From Puccinia triticina (lineage: Eukaryota > Basidiomycota > Pucciniomycetes > Pucciniales > Pucciniaceae), in assembly GCF_026914185.1 (NCBI RefSeq), contig NC_070571.1:1550001-1614000 (forward strand): a stretch of DNA of 64,000 bases, given 5' to 3'. The translations under genes and the position numbers were made by a program. The first letter of the stretch is position 1. Every line of letters starts with the position of its first letter. Shown piece after piece: positions 46,123 to 57,011 of the stretch. Under the pieces are notes generated by a model. That model ran no database searches and was not told where the DNA came from. It saw only the letters and a program-made list of their open reading frames with translations.

Positions 46123-46854
46123 GGACTTACTTCGCGCACTGCAGAAAACTCTTTGCGTACTGTGCAGTGCGCGCATTTCCAAACACTTTGCGCACTGCAG
46201 GTGAAGGAAGCAAAATTTTCAGAATTTTTTTGACCAATCAATAGACAGCTCTTTTATTGTCCCCTGTGAATTTTTTGGGAGTTTTTTGAAGCTTACTTGT
46301 CTGCTGTAAAAGCCCATTAAGAAACAAAAAAAGTACAGTCATTTGGGGACCTGGAACTCATGTTCACACACTGAAAAAAATCCAAATAACTTAATGAATC
46401 ATTGTAAACATATATTTATCTGTTTCAGAACTTTTTAGCCACTTTCATCAAGAATGAGGCTTTGAAAAATGAGGAAAATTCACATGAAATCTGTTAAAGT
46501 GCACCAGTGCGTGTTGCAATTTCCTAAATTTTGAAAGCCTCATTCTTGCACAAAGTTGCAAAAAGTTTCTGAAACAGTTTAATATATGTTTAGAATGATT
46601 CGTTAAATTATTTGGAATTTTTGCCATGCGAGAACATGAATTTCAGGTCTGCAAATGACTGTACTTGTTTTGTTTCTTAATGGGCTCTTACAGCAGACAA
46701 GTAAGCTTCAAAAAACTCCCAAAATATCCACAAAGGACAATAAAAGGGCTGTCTATTTATTGGTCAAAAAAAATCTTAAAAATTTTGCTTCCTTCACCCG
46801 CGGTGCACAAAGTGTTTGTAAATGCGCGCACTGCACAGTGCGCAAAGTAAGTCC
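46123..46854. mobile_element. Foldback element, 732 bp, nearly full-length palindrome
   Basis: The left end GGACTTACTTCGCGCACTGC is mirrored by the right end GCGCAAAGTAAGTCC. Arms of about 350 bp match through AAGCTTACTTGTCTGCTGTA, and a short centre lies near 46500. The terminal GGAC(C/T)TACTTCGCGCA is the same as in the foldback at 29581-31559, so the two belong to one family. No ORF. Confidence 0.85.
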
Positions 46855-46979
46855 AATTATTATTTTCCTGATAAATGGGAGATGTCTGCCCAAAAGGCCC
46901 TTTGCAGGCCTGCAGCTTTGAGAAATGGGGTGGCATCAAAACATGAGATATAAGGGGTGTGTGGAAGTCTTAATAAGAA

Positions 46980-47375
46980 CAACAATGGGTAGTTACGTTG
47001 TGTTGTGTTATCTGCACAATTTGGGTAAAATAACTACCCTCGTTACCCGCAGCGCCCCATTACTTGATCTGTAACGGGATCTTTTCTGGCCTCGCGCGTA
47101 ATGTAACAGCCTCTCTTTTTTGAGGTTGTCATGATGCGTTATCCACTGGGTAACGCGCTAACAGGCCAAAATAGGCTCTTTTCAGCCCAAAATTTATCAT
47201 TTATAAGGCGCTCTGCGGGCGCTGATAATGTAACAAAAGTCACTAATTGTCTGTTACATTGTGGCAGTAACGTAACACACTGCTGTGACGAGTAACTGTA
47301 ACAATAATGGCTAAAAAAGTGTTATGTTACCGTTATGTTACTGTTATCCGTAATGTAACTACATACCCATCATTG
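46980..47375. mobile_element. TIR element saturated with GTTAC/GTAAC words
   Basis: Ends CAACAATGGGTAGTTACGTT and inverted ...CTACATACCCATCATTG. The 7-bp direct repeat ATAAGAA is on both sides (46973-46979 and 47376-47382). The interior is dominated by GTTAC, GTAACG and TAACA words in both orientations. The 7-bp duplication and CA...TG ends suggest a non-autonomous hAT. Confidence 0.7.
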
Positions 47376-47618
47376 ATAAGAAAAATCTGGCTAACTGTAT
47401 AGCTTTTGTGTTATACTTTTAAACAGTATAACACTGCAAGAAAAACTCTAGAAACTGCTTGCAGTTGAGATACAAGAGCTCAAGGCAAGCTGTGCCCCAT
47501 GCAAGAATCAAGCACTGGTTGATCACGTGCAATTTGCATAAGTTATGCAAGAGTGAGTCTAAGCTCCAAAAAACTGAGTACAGGCTCCAAAATACTGAGT
47601 TGATACCTGTGCAAATCC

Positions 47619-48135
47619 TTTCATGTGCACATACCCCTTTCATGTGCACATATCCCTTTTTATGCATTCACTCCTTTCATAATGTGTCCATACCCCTTTA
47701 TGTGCACATACCCCTTTATGTGCACATACCCCTTTATGTGCACATACCCCTTTCATGTGTGTGTATCCCTTTCATGTGTGTGTATCCCTTTCATGTGCAT
47801 GTATCACTTTCACAATGTGGACATACCCCTTTCATCATGCATTCATGAACCTTTCATGTTTACATGTCCCCTTTGAGTTTTTTACATCCCTTTCAATACC
47901 CCTTTCATCATTCAGGTTTACATACCCCTTTGATGTTTACATATCCCTTTCATGTGCAAATACCCCTTAATGCACATACTCCTTTCATACATACAAACCC
48001 CTTTCATGCATACATACCCCTTTCATCATGTGTAAATATCCCTTTTATGTGTTAATAAACCTTCTCACATTCCCCTTTCATGCTTACATATTCATTTCTT
48101 ATGTACATATCCCTTTCATGTGTACACACCCTTTT
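47619..48135 (+). repeat. Minisatellite of CATGTGCACATACCCCTTT units
   Basis: More than twenty diverged units of about 17-20 bp, each ending in CCCCTTT or CCCTTT. The open frames reading HIPLCTYPFMC-like text are produced by the repeat. The inverted counterpart is at 55139-55612. Confidence 0.9.
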
Positions 48136-48588
48136 TATGTTATTCTGGCTGGATTCAATGGCACATGGAGTGTTTCATAAAATAAAATAAAAGGGTGCTC
48201 AGGGGGATTGTAAGCGGTCACTAGGGAGCGCTTCACTAGACCGGGATAGGAGGTGGGAGCTGGGGGCGGAGCGAGGGCAGTTTTCTAGAACCTCTGATTC
48301 TAGAGATGAACAATTGGTACCTGTTGGGGGGTACCCCGCACCGCTTTGCAGGTACCCCTCGCACCCCCCGCGCACCCGCCTGGCGGTGCCGGGTGCGGTG
48401 TGAGGTACATGCTTTTGGGAGGGAAGCGGTGCGGTACCCAGGTACCCCCTAGAGATACCGCCCCCGCAGCCCGGGTAGCCTGTGACATATGACATATCAT
48501 CAAAGCAGTACCGGATGTTACATATACAAAAATATACTTATACCCTTGCCTCACCTTGCCGACCTACCTCAACCAAACATCCATCACC

Positions 48589-51500
48589 ATGGCTCCCACC
48601 CGCAAACAACACAAAACTCAATCATCTCAAGCTTCCTCAATCCAAGGTAATCCGGAAGATGACCCAATTCAAGAAACTAGCAAAGAAGGCAATTTCAATC
48701 CTCCCACTAGCACCGCTGACCCACCTTCTGGAGGTGGTCGAACGACCGACCAGGAAGAGTTGAGTGAGTAATACATGTTCCTCGTTTTGTTTTCTGAGAG
48801 CCAGTTCTGACTCAGTATTATCCATGTATAGAGCGAGCTCAGAAAGTTGCTGCAAACTCCAATAGTTCAAGCTACTCTTTGTATGGCGTGCCTCAGCTTT
48901 CCAATCAACTTGATAAGTATGGCAGGCGCATGATTGCCTATCCTTGCAAGCTGTAAGTTTTTCATTTAATTAAACGGGCTTTTTTGATTTTGAATGTTTC
49001 TTGGCTCTAGATGTGGCACCAAAATTAGTCGTCCAACCTCAGACACCTCTTGTAGCAATCTCAACAAGCATGCATTAATCTGCATCCGGAAACAGCGGGA
49101 AACAGAATCCACTCGTTCACTGGGCAGTCTAGGAATTACCGGAACTGGCGAAGTGCAAGCTAAGGAGGTATGGTCAAGGTCCTTTTTTTGATATCAGAAA
49201 CCGCTGTAGCTGAAAATTGGAATTTAGGTCCCCCAACTATGCGCGATATGGTGTGCCGAGGCTGCAAGGCCTTTCTCGGCGCTTACTGATGCGAGCCACA
49301 AGGCAATCCTCCATCCCACAGTAATCAAGAATTTACCAAGACCGCAGGACGTTGTGAGAACTCCTTTGGGACGGGTGGCAGTTCTGTGAGGGGGAGATAA
49401 CAAATATGATATTTGCAGTTAAGCAATATTTATGTTACGGGTGGTTTGAAGGACCTGCCCCTCTATTGTACTACACAAGGATTCTGACAACAAAATTTAT
49501 TTATTGTTGTGGCAAAACCTTGATAGAGATCACTATGTGTAGTAGTCTCTATCAGACTTAGATCAAACAATGCAGATGATGTGCAATGACACAAGCTATT
49601 TAAGAACCTGATTATGATCACAGGTGTTGGGTGAGTGGATGTTTGAGATCACACTGTTAAATGAATGAGTGACTGGTTGGTTGGTGGCTGCTATTCACAT
49701 GCTGAATTCAAATGAGGGGGGGAGGAAGGGCTCCTTATATAGTCTATCTACAAGGCGGCCAACTTGTGGTTCTAGCCCTAAGTCTAATTGAATATGCATA
49801 AAAATATGGCCAATTTGTGGTTCTAGCCCTAACTCTAATTGAATATGCACAAAAAATATGACCCAGTTGTGGTTGGCTCTAATACCATATTATGTACCAC
49901 CAATGTACTACTATACTATGTACTTATGTTGGATGAAAAACCATTTAACCAAAATAACTTTTGACTGAGTGGAGCTATCCTAGTGGTTCAAGTGAGTGAC
50001 TAGGGGTTAAATGACCTTCAGAATCTAATTATGCAATAATAAATCTAAGAATATATCTCCTTCTCATGTATTCAACCATCACTTTATGTAATTTGATACT
50101 TGAAATAGATTTGGCACACCACAACGTTTCAAAGCATATTCACATGCTTTATTCAGCAATACAAAACAACTACCGAGGTGTCTTAAGTGTTGGTTGCTCA
50201 GTATTTTTTCAGGTTTTTATAGCTTTCTAATCTTGACAATTCTATCTATAACAAAGGCGCTTTATATCTAGGAGTTGACGCTTGGCAGTCGCCAAACGGA
50301 TTCAACATCTTGGGAGTAGTTGTCTACCGATTAGCAGAAGTTGGAGCTGATGATATAAGTCTAGAGGCCATGCCTCTTGACTTTGTTCGGCTTTCTCAGA
50401 GCCACACCGGCGAGTACTTGGCCAAGACAGTTGCTTTAGTTGCAGATAAATTTGGAATTCAGGATTGGGTAAGCCAAGTTTTCTTCTTATTATACATTTC
50501 TTTTTTTTGGTCCATTTTCAATGCTGACCTAACACTTTCATGTTTAGATATGCGGTATTGTGAGCGACAATGCAAAAAACAATGAGGTGATGGTGAAGGA
50601 GCTCAAGAAGCTCAAGTGGCCAAGGTTTAAGGGCGAACCACACTGGATCCGATGCTTTGCGCACATACTCAACTTAATAGTCCAGGCGATCCTCCGGCCA
50701 TTTGGTACTCAAAAGCAAAAGAAAACTGCTAATGGACGACCTATTTCTTCTGATGTCGACTCAGATGAGTCACAGTCTGAAGATGGAGATGCTGAAGAGC
50801 AAATCCGAGTGTAATCCCAAATTAAATTCCTCCTCCTGCCGTTTTGATTTTTGACCTATTTTTTGCATGCTTTCTACTCTAGCTTTTCCAATGCCGACGA
50901 AGATGATTCCACCTCCTTAATAGATGGAAATAGTGATCAACATAGCAAGCTTCAAAGCCTTTCTGGACAAGATGATGACAATAACGATTCTCTGACTGAG
51001 GCCGACATTGAAAATGCTAGCGAAGAAGATGAAGGAGATGACTATACAACTGATTCTTGCAAACTAACATTGGCTAAGGTAAAATAAACCGCCTCCATTT
51101 CTCACTGCTTGACTTTCAAGTAACATAATATCTTCTGCAGTTTTGTAGGATCGCGAAGAAATTGAGGCTCTCTCCAAACTCAAAAGCCGAGTTTGTGGAG
51201 ATTTGCCAAGAGAAAGAGTGTAATACTCCGCATATCGTGGAGCGAGATGTTTGTACCCAATGGAACTCCACATTCTATCAAATGAAAAGCATCATTCTCT
51301 GTGAAGCTGCTGTGTAGGTCTTCCTCCTGCCACTTGAGTAAGATGAGATTGACTGACTGACTTGTTCTTAATTTAAAGTCTCGAGTGGCAGCGTCATAAA
51401 CGTCATGGTCTCGAGCGCAAGCATCACTTGAAGGATTCGGATATGAAATTGGCACACGATTTGGTCAACGTCCTTGCGATTTTCCAGGATTTAACCCTTC

Positions 51501-52493
51501 AAGTCTCCAATGCAGGATCTACTTGCTTAGCTAACATAGTTATCTACATCAACCAAATTACCGAACACCTATCAACAATTATCAGTGATCAAAAATACCC
51601 TTCCGCGCTGAGAAATGCCTGCCGACATGGATTATAAATTACCAACAAGTACTACAGCTTGACGGACACATCCCCTCTATACAGAATTGCCATTTGTAAG
51701 TACAAGTTTTTCTTTCTCTTTTCTGGTCCTTTACTTAACACATGATATTCTATTTCAGTGATGCACCCTTCATTCAAGGACAAGTACTTCAAAATGGCGA
51801 AATGGGAACCCGATTGGATCGCCGAAGCCATACGTCTAGCGCGGGAAATGTGGGTTTCTTTTTACAAGCCCACAAAATCAACTCGTCCAACTGTCCCAGC
51901 TTCGACTTCGAAGGTGGGTCACACACTTAGATCTAAATGAAAAAAAAACAAATCTCAATTTAATTTATTCCATATCTCTTCACAGCCCAGGACCAGTATG
52001 CTTGCTGGCCTGGGTGACGCTGCTGCTGCGCGAGCTGGAAACTCTTCAAACAACGCATTCCATGACTGGCTAGCAGGAGGACTTATCCTTGAAGGAAACG
52101 AACCGGTCAACCCAATCAAGTGGTGGCTTCACCAGAAGAGGTCGGGGAGCATGGATGGTGACCTCGTCAATATGGCACTGGATATATTGAGCTGTCCAGG
52201 TGAGTTGAATATATGACGCTTTCTTTACTACATCTGACTTCCAAATTCTCTTTCAATTTTGTAGCAACATCCGTTGACGTTGAGAGAGCATTTAGCTTTG
52301 GTCGGGATTATGTTTCTTCGAAGCGGCATAGACTTGGAGCCCACTCGATAAGTAGAGGAATGACCGTTGCATTCTACTCAAAGAATAATATGATCAAAGA
52401 AGGGATCCTGGCCTCGTGGAAAGAAAAAATGGCTGATTCCACTAAGACTTTAAAGAAGTCAAAAAGAAAGATTATCGTTGTGGATGAAGATTG
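48589..52493 (+). pseudogene. hAT transposase of hAT-2, broken by a solo LTR and a stop codon
   Basis: The coding path starts at 48589 (MAPTRKQHKTQSSQ). Readable domains: zinc-finger-like CKLCGTKISRPTSDTSCSNL...H, GVDAWQSPNGFNILGVVVYR, the core ICGIVSDNAKNNEVMVKEL with WIRCFAHILNLIVQAIL, acidic inserts, CTQWNSTFYQMKSI, HPSFKDKYFKMAKWEPDWI, and the dimerisation region DILSCPATSVDVERAFSFGRD, ending near VVDED at 52493. The exon with NLPRPQDV is split by a solo LTR (49354-50123). A TAA at 51635-51637 interrupts ACRHGL-*-ITNKYYSLTD. It is not functional as read. Confidence 0.85.
49354..50123. mobile_element. Solo LTR (about 770 bp) inserted in the hAT-2 transposase
   Basis: ACGTT occurs directly before (49349-49353) and after (50124-50128). 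The transposase reads NLPRPQDV up to the insertion and VSKHIHMLYSAIQNNYRGVL after it, so removing one copy restores continuity. Taken one base wider, the ends are TG...CA. A CTTATATAG box near 49735 and no ORF fit a solo LTR. Copia or Gypsy origin cannot be decided from this alone. Confidence 0.8.
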
Positions 52494-53258
52494 ATCCCTG
52501 CTGGTTTGATTAGTAATTATTAACCTATAATTGGCTGATAGTTATTAGGTTAATTTCATTGTTGATAGGAGATAAATAAGTACTTACTCATGCCTGAAAA
52601 GTAAAGCCTATGTGAGATTGACTTTAAAATGGGAAATACCAAAAATAAACACAGGGGGTACCTGGGGTACCTGCCAAAGGTACCTGGGGTACCCCCCAAA
52701 GTGGTGCTGGGTGCGGTGTGAGGTGCTGGTTTTGGCCAAAAAACAAGCAGGTACCTGGGTGCCAACAGGTACCTGAGTCTTGATTGTTTATCTCTATCTG
52801 ATTCTGTTATTGCAAAGGAGTCAGGGGGCTAGCTCAGGAGAGATGGCATACCAATCTCTGTCAGTATCTACAAGTGTGAGAGGCAGAAGAAGATGGGGAA
52901 AGGGAAAAATGGGAAAGGACTCACCTAGCTCAGGAGAGATCGCATACCAATCTCTGCTGAGCTAGGAGGGGCGGGGGAGTGGCTGGACTAAGTACGGGTT
53001 TGTTTGGGAACCTGTGATCCTTCTTGTGAAACCCCCAAGGAGGGGGGGTTACAGGGATTCTCATTTTCAAGGTTGAACATTTGCCTCAGCCCACTGCATG
53101 ATCACTAAAGAATGTTCAGCATTGGGATGCTTAACTAGGTATACACTCAAGGTGCACCAGCACAGAATTTAGATGCTTGACTCCAGCTTGAGCTGAGGCT
53201 TGATTCAAGCTTGCTGCATCTCAACTGCAAGCAGTTTCTAGAGTTTTTCTTGCAGTGT

Positions 53259-54888
53259 AAAAATTTCAGGGATTATCCAAATTTGTATATTATCAGTGCC
53301 CTGAAATTTTTAGCAATGGGGGGGTATAAATACATGAAACTGCCAGCATATTTGGCTGGGATGAAGTCATCCCAGTTCAACTGGGATGCACTCAACCAAT
53401 TTCAAATGGGCTGATCTTGACCAATGAAATATAAATCCAAGGGGTGTACCTTGGATATATATTTCATCAGTTGAGATCAACCAAGTTTAAATTGGTTGAG
53501 TTCATCCCAGTTTAACTGGGATAACCTAAACCCAGCTAATTATGCTGGCAGTATGAGATGTAGGGGATGTGCAGTAGTCACAACACCTCCTAGTGTACAC
53601 CTCATATATCTCATTTTCTGATGCCAAACTTTCAGGGCACAGAGAATATATAAAGATTAATAATCCCTGAACTTTCTATACTGTTTGAAAGTGTAACACA
53701 AAAGTTAGGCCCTGTTTGGCTGCCGCGTTATACGACATAAATGGTCAAATTTATGACGCGCAGCCCCCGGGGGTTTCAAAGTTTTGGTGGAAACGGGGGG
53801 CGAACTTTGGGTCGCGGCATCATAAATTTAACCGTTTATGACGTATAACGTGGCAGCCAAACGGGGCCTTATATAGTTGGCCAGATTTTTCTTATTAAGA
53901 CTGCCTTGCACCCCTTATATCTCATGTCTTGATGCCAACCCATTGCTGAAAGTTTCAGGGAACAAATATTATACAAAGATTAATAATCCCCAAAATATTT
54001 AGACTGTTTGAAGTTGTAAGAGCATCCGCATTGGTCGCAAATTAAGGAGGGATTAGTGTAGCTACTCCTCCTGGAGTACAATTTGGACTAAGGAGGAGTA
54101 AATTTACTCCTTGCTAATCCTGGGAGTAAGCCTTGCATGCATGTTCCCATGCAAATTCTGCTTTTCCTGAAATTTTTGGGATATATAGCAGGTGTGTGGC
54201 GGGCTTAGTAGAAAAATTCCTACTAACTGTATACCTTTTTTGTTAGAGCATCCGGATTGGTGCAGGAGTAAGTCCGGTAGTAGTATATTAGCACTAATCT
54301 TGACGGTCAACCACATTGGTGAGTGCCAATTTGATGTGTAAGTATGGTGTATGCACCTGCAGCTTATGTCAGCTGTGTTTGGTGCATACATTTGAATGGG
54401 GAGAAGTGCCCGCATGCAAATTTATGAGTGTCCTGATTGTGCTGGTACATGTAAGAACAAAGTTATTCTCTTAGTAATTGCTCCAAAAAGCGGGTACACA
54501 AAAAACCAGTTAATTGTTTACACCAGGGGAGATATGTTCCCACTCCCCAGGGTGTGCCAGAGCTGAATTTTATGTGAGTTTTGGTTGGATGTGGGCCTGA
54601 TGTGGATTAATAACTCATCCCTAAATTAATTGTAAAGTGGATGGAGAAGTGATTCAAAAAGGTCATTCAGAATTGATTTGGGACTCAACACAATGTTGTG
54701 TAGAACTCTCTTGTTTTCTAGGTACAACTGTAGGAAAAAATATGATGAAATGATATTCCACCCAAATAGAACTCATCAATTGCTCCTGTTTACTGATGTT
54801 GAAGGATAGCAAAGCAAAATTGACATTCTAAAATGTAATTCCTCTGAAAAAATGGGTTTCTTGTAATTCACATTATATGCCCTCACAC
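53259..54888. other. Repeat-derived intergenic DNA
   Basis: No supported gene. Contains the MITE at 53708-53868, a short inverted pair around 53380-53510 (CAACCAATTTCAAATGGGCT against its diverged complement), and a 42-bp module at 54517-54558 that recurs inverted at 59018-59059. Confidence 0.5.
53708..53868. mobile_element. 161-bp Tourist-like MITE
   Basis: Ends GGCCCTGTTTGGCTGCCGCG and inverted ...CGTGGCAGCCAAACGGGGCC. TTA is duplicated at 53705-53707 and 53869-53871. The TIR start and TWA-type duplication are typical of PIF/Harbinger MITEs. Confidence 0.85.
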
Positions 54889-55778
54889 TGCAAGAAAAAC
54901 TCTAGAAACTGCTTGCAGTTGAGATGAAGCAAGCTTCAATCAAGCCTCAGCTCAAGCTGGAGTCAAGCACCCAAATTCTGTGCTGGTGAACTTGAGTGTG
55001 TACCTTTTTCAGAATCTCAATGTTGAAAATGCTATAGTGCTCATGCAGTAGGCTGAGGTAAATGAGCATCCCCCTGAGCAAGCTTTTATTTTCTTACATT
55101 AAACACTCCATGCACCATTGAAACCAGCCAGAATAACATAAGAAGGGTATTTACACATGAAAGGAATATGTATAGATGAAAGAAATATGTATGCATGAAA
55201 GGTGAATGTGAGAAGGTGTATTACCACATAAAAGGGATATGTCCACATGATGAAAGGGGTATGTATGTATGAAAGGAGTATGTGCATTAAGGGGTATTTG
55301 CACATGAAAGGGATATGTAAACATCAAAGGGGTATGTAAACCTGAATGATGAAAGGGGTATTGAAAGGGATGTAAAACTCAAAGGGGAAATGTAAACATG
55401 GAAGGGTTGTGGACACATGATGAAAGGGGTATGTACACATTGTGAAAGGGATACATGCACATGAAAGGGATATACACACATGAAAGTGGTATGTGCACAT
55501 AAAGGGCTATGTACACATTTTGAAAGGGGTGAATGCATACAAAAGGGATATGTGCACATGAAAGGGGTATTTGCACATTAAAGGGGAATTTTCACATGAA
55601 AGGGGAATTTGCACAGGTATCAACTCCTGTACTCAGTTTTTTGTACCTTGCACTCACTCTTGTATAAATTAGGCAATGTGCATGGAATCAACCAATGCTT
55701 GATTCTTGCATGAGGCACAGCTTGCCTTGAGCTCTTGCATCTCAACTGCAAGCAGTTTCTAGAGTTTTTCTTGCAGTG
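54889..55778. mobile_element. CACTG-ended element 2 (890 bp, inverted relative to element 1)
   Basis: Ends CACTGCAAGAAAAACTCTAG and inverted CTAGAGTTTTTCTTGCAGTG; TCA is duplicated on both sides. Its left interior (GCTCAAGCTGGAGTCAAGCA) is the complement of the right interior of element 1. Its right half is the inverted minisatellite. It is the uninterrupted form of the family. Confidence 0.85.
55139..55612 (-). repeat. Minisatellite of AAAGGGGTATGTGCACATG units
   Basis: About twenty units, the reverse complement of the array at 47619-48135. The frames on the minus strand are repeat by-products. Confidence 0.9.
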
Positions 55779-55916
55779 TCATGCACAAAATTAAAGTAAA
55801 ATTCAACTTGGTATTATTGGTTTTAGAATTTTCGAATGTGGTAATAGGGGGTATCAAATATGTCCAAATCAACTATTAGGGGGTATCAAACATGACCAAA
55901 TCCACCATTATGTAAT

Positions 55917-57002
55917 GGGTCAATCTAAATGCACGCCACTTTTTGACTAGATGCACGCCAAAAAAGTGGTGTGCACGCCTGTACGCCAAAATAAATGGCG
56001 TACAGGAGCAGTGCACGCCATTTGTCTGGCGTGCGTAGCCCTGCACGCCAAAAATACTCTTTTTTGGAAGAATTTTGGCGTGCACAAACCCTCCACGCCA
56101 TTTTTTTTGGCGTACAGGCTTTGCACGCCACTTTTTTGGCGTGCATCTAGTCAAAAAGTGGCGTGCACCATGTTGAATGCAATTTTTTTGGCGGGAACAG
56201 TTGCGCACAACAAAATAGGGTGTGACCACTGCGTCCCAATGACATATTTCATGTACTATTCATAGTGCCTCCGCCAAGCTCCGCACTATAAATAAAGCCT
56301 CTGCCAAGCTCCGCCAATGAATAGTGCTTCCGCCAAGCTCCGCCACAATGAATAGTGCCTCCGCCAAGCTCCGCCAAGCTCCGCCAAGCTCCGCCACTAT
56401 GAATAGTGCCTCCGCCAAGCTCCGCCACTATGAATAGTACCTCCGCCAAGCTCCGCCACTATGAATAGTACCTCCGCCAAGCTCCGCCACTATGAATAGT
56501 ACCTCCGCCAAGCTCCGCCACTATGAATAGTACCTCCGCCAAGCTCCGCCACTGTGAATAGTGCCTCCGCCAAGCCCCGCCACTATAAATAGTGACTCCA
56601 CCAAGCTTGGCCACTATGAAAAATATTCATCCTGGCAGTATTCATAGTGGCGGAGGCACTATTCATCATTCTGTTGGGGCGCAGTGGCCAACTGTGCCCC
56701 CAAAAAAACTGCATGTAAAACGCAGCACGCCAACTTTTGACTATATGCACGCCAAAAAAGTGGCGTGCAACGCCTCTACGCCAAAACAAATGGCGTGGAG
56801 GGTTTGTGCACGCCAAAATTCTTCCAAAAAGGAGTATCTTTGGCGTGCAGGGCTACGCACACCAAACAAATGGCGTGCACTGCTCCTGTACGCCATTTAT
56901 TTTGGCGTGCAGGCGTGCACGCCACTTTTTTGGCGTGCAGGCGTGCACACCACTTTTTTGGCGTGCATCTAGTCAAAAAGTGGCGTGCATTTAGATTGAC
57001 CC
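55917..57002. mobile_element. Foldback element with perfect 9-bp target duplication, saturated with GCACGCCA
   Basis: The left end GGGTCAATCTAAATGCACGC is mirrored by GCGTGCATTTAGATTGACCC. TTATGTAAT is duplicated exactly at 55908-55916 and 57003-57011. Arms of about 300 bp consist largely of TGGCGTGCA/TGCACGCCA words spaced 20-30 bp apart. The centre is a tandem repeat (56265-56600). The 9-bp duplication points to the Mutator-like group. Open frames reading HAKKVAC-like text are by-products. Confidence 0.88.
56265..56670. repeat. Tandem repeat GCCTCCGCCAAGCTCCGCCA, about 31-bp units
   Basis: About ten units of CTCCGCCAAGCTCCGCCAC followed by ATGAATAGTRC, at the centre of the foldback at 55917-57002. 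One unit contains extra AAGCTCCGCC steps, showing slippage. Confidence 0.85.
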
Positions 57003-57011
57003 TTATGTAAT

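Larger units (their letters stand above)
48301..52796 (+). mobile_element. hAT-superfamily transposon (hAT-2, 4.5 kb) with perfect 8-bp target duplication
   Basis: Starts TAGAGATGAACAAT and ends with the inverted ATTGTTTATCTCTA; TCTGATTC is duplicated exactly on both sides (48293-48300 and 52797-52804). Both subterminal regions are rich in GGTACC and carry a direct GGTGC(C/T)GGGTGCGGTG word. It carries a transposase gene and an inserted solo LTR. Confidence 0.9.
47429..53258. mobile_element. CACTG-ended element 1, interrupted by hAT-2
   Basis: The left end CACTGCAAGAAAAACTCTAG is mirrored by the right end CTAGAGTTTTTCTTGCAGTG; the TIR is about 40 bp, to GCAGTTGAGAT. TAA stands before the left end and after the right end, consistent with a 3-bp target duplication. 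Without the 4.5-kb hAT-2 and its duplication it is about 1.3 kb. Its left interior is the minisatellite at 47619-48130. The ends and 3-bp duplication fit the CACTA/EnSpm superfamily; no transposase of that type is present. Confidence 0.75.

Noticed and set aside
46973..47382. Telomere-like repeats because of frequent TAAC/GTTA words
   Set aside because: Words are mixed in orientation and spacing, and the block has TIRs and a 7-bp flanking duplication, so it is a mobile element.
47459..48055. Cys/Pro-rich 'secreted' proteins reading HIPLCTYPFMC repeats
   Set aside because: Produced by the CATGTGCACATACCCCTTT minisatellite inside a transposon; not credible effectors.
52830..52970. TAGCTCAGGAGAG as a tRNA A box
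   Set aside because: It is a short direct repeat in the CACTG element with no B box or stems.
55876..56994. HAKKVAC / RQNKW repeat proteins on both strands
   Set aside because: By-products of the GCACGCCA-saturated foldback arms; mirrored on both strands because the DNA is an inverted repeat.
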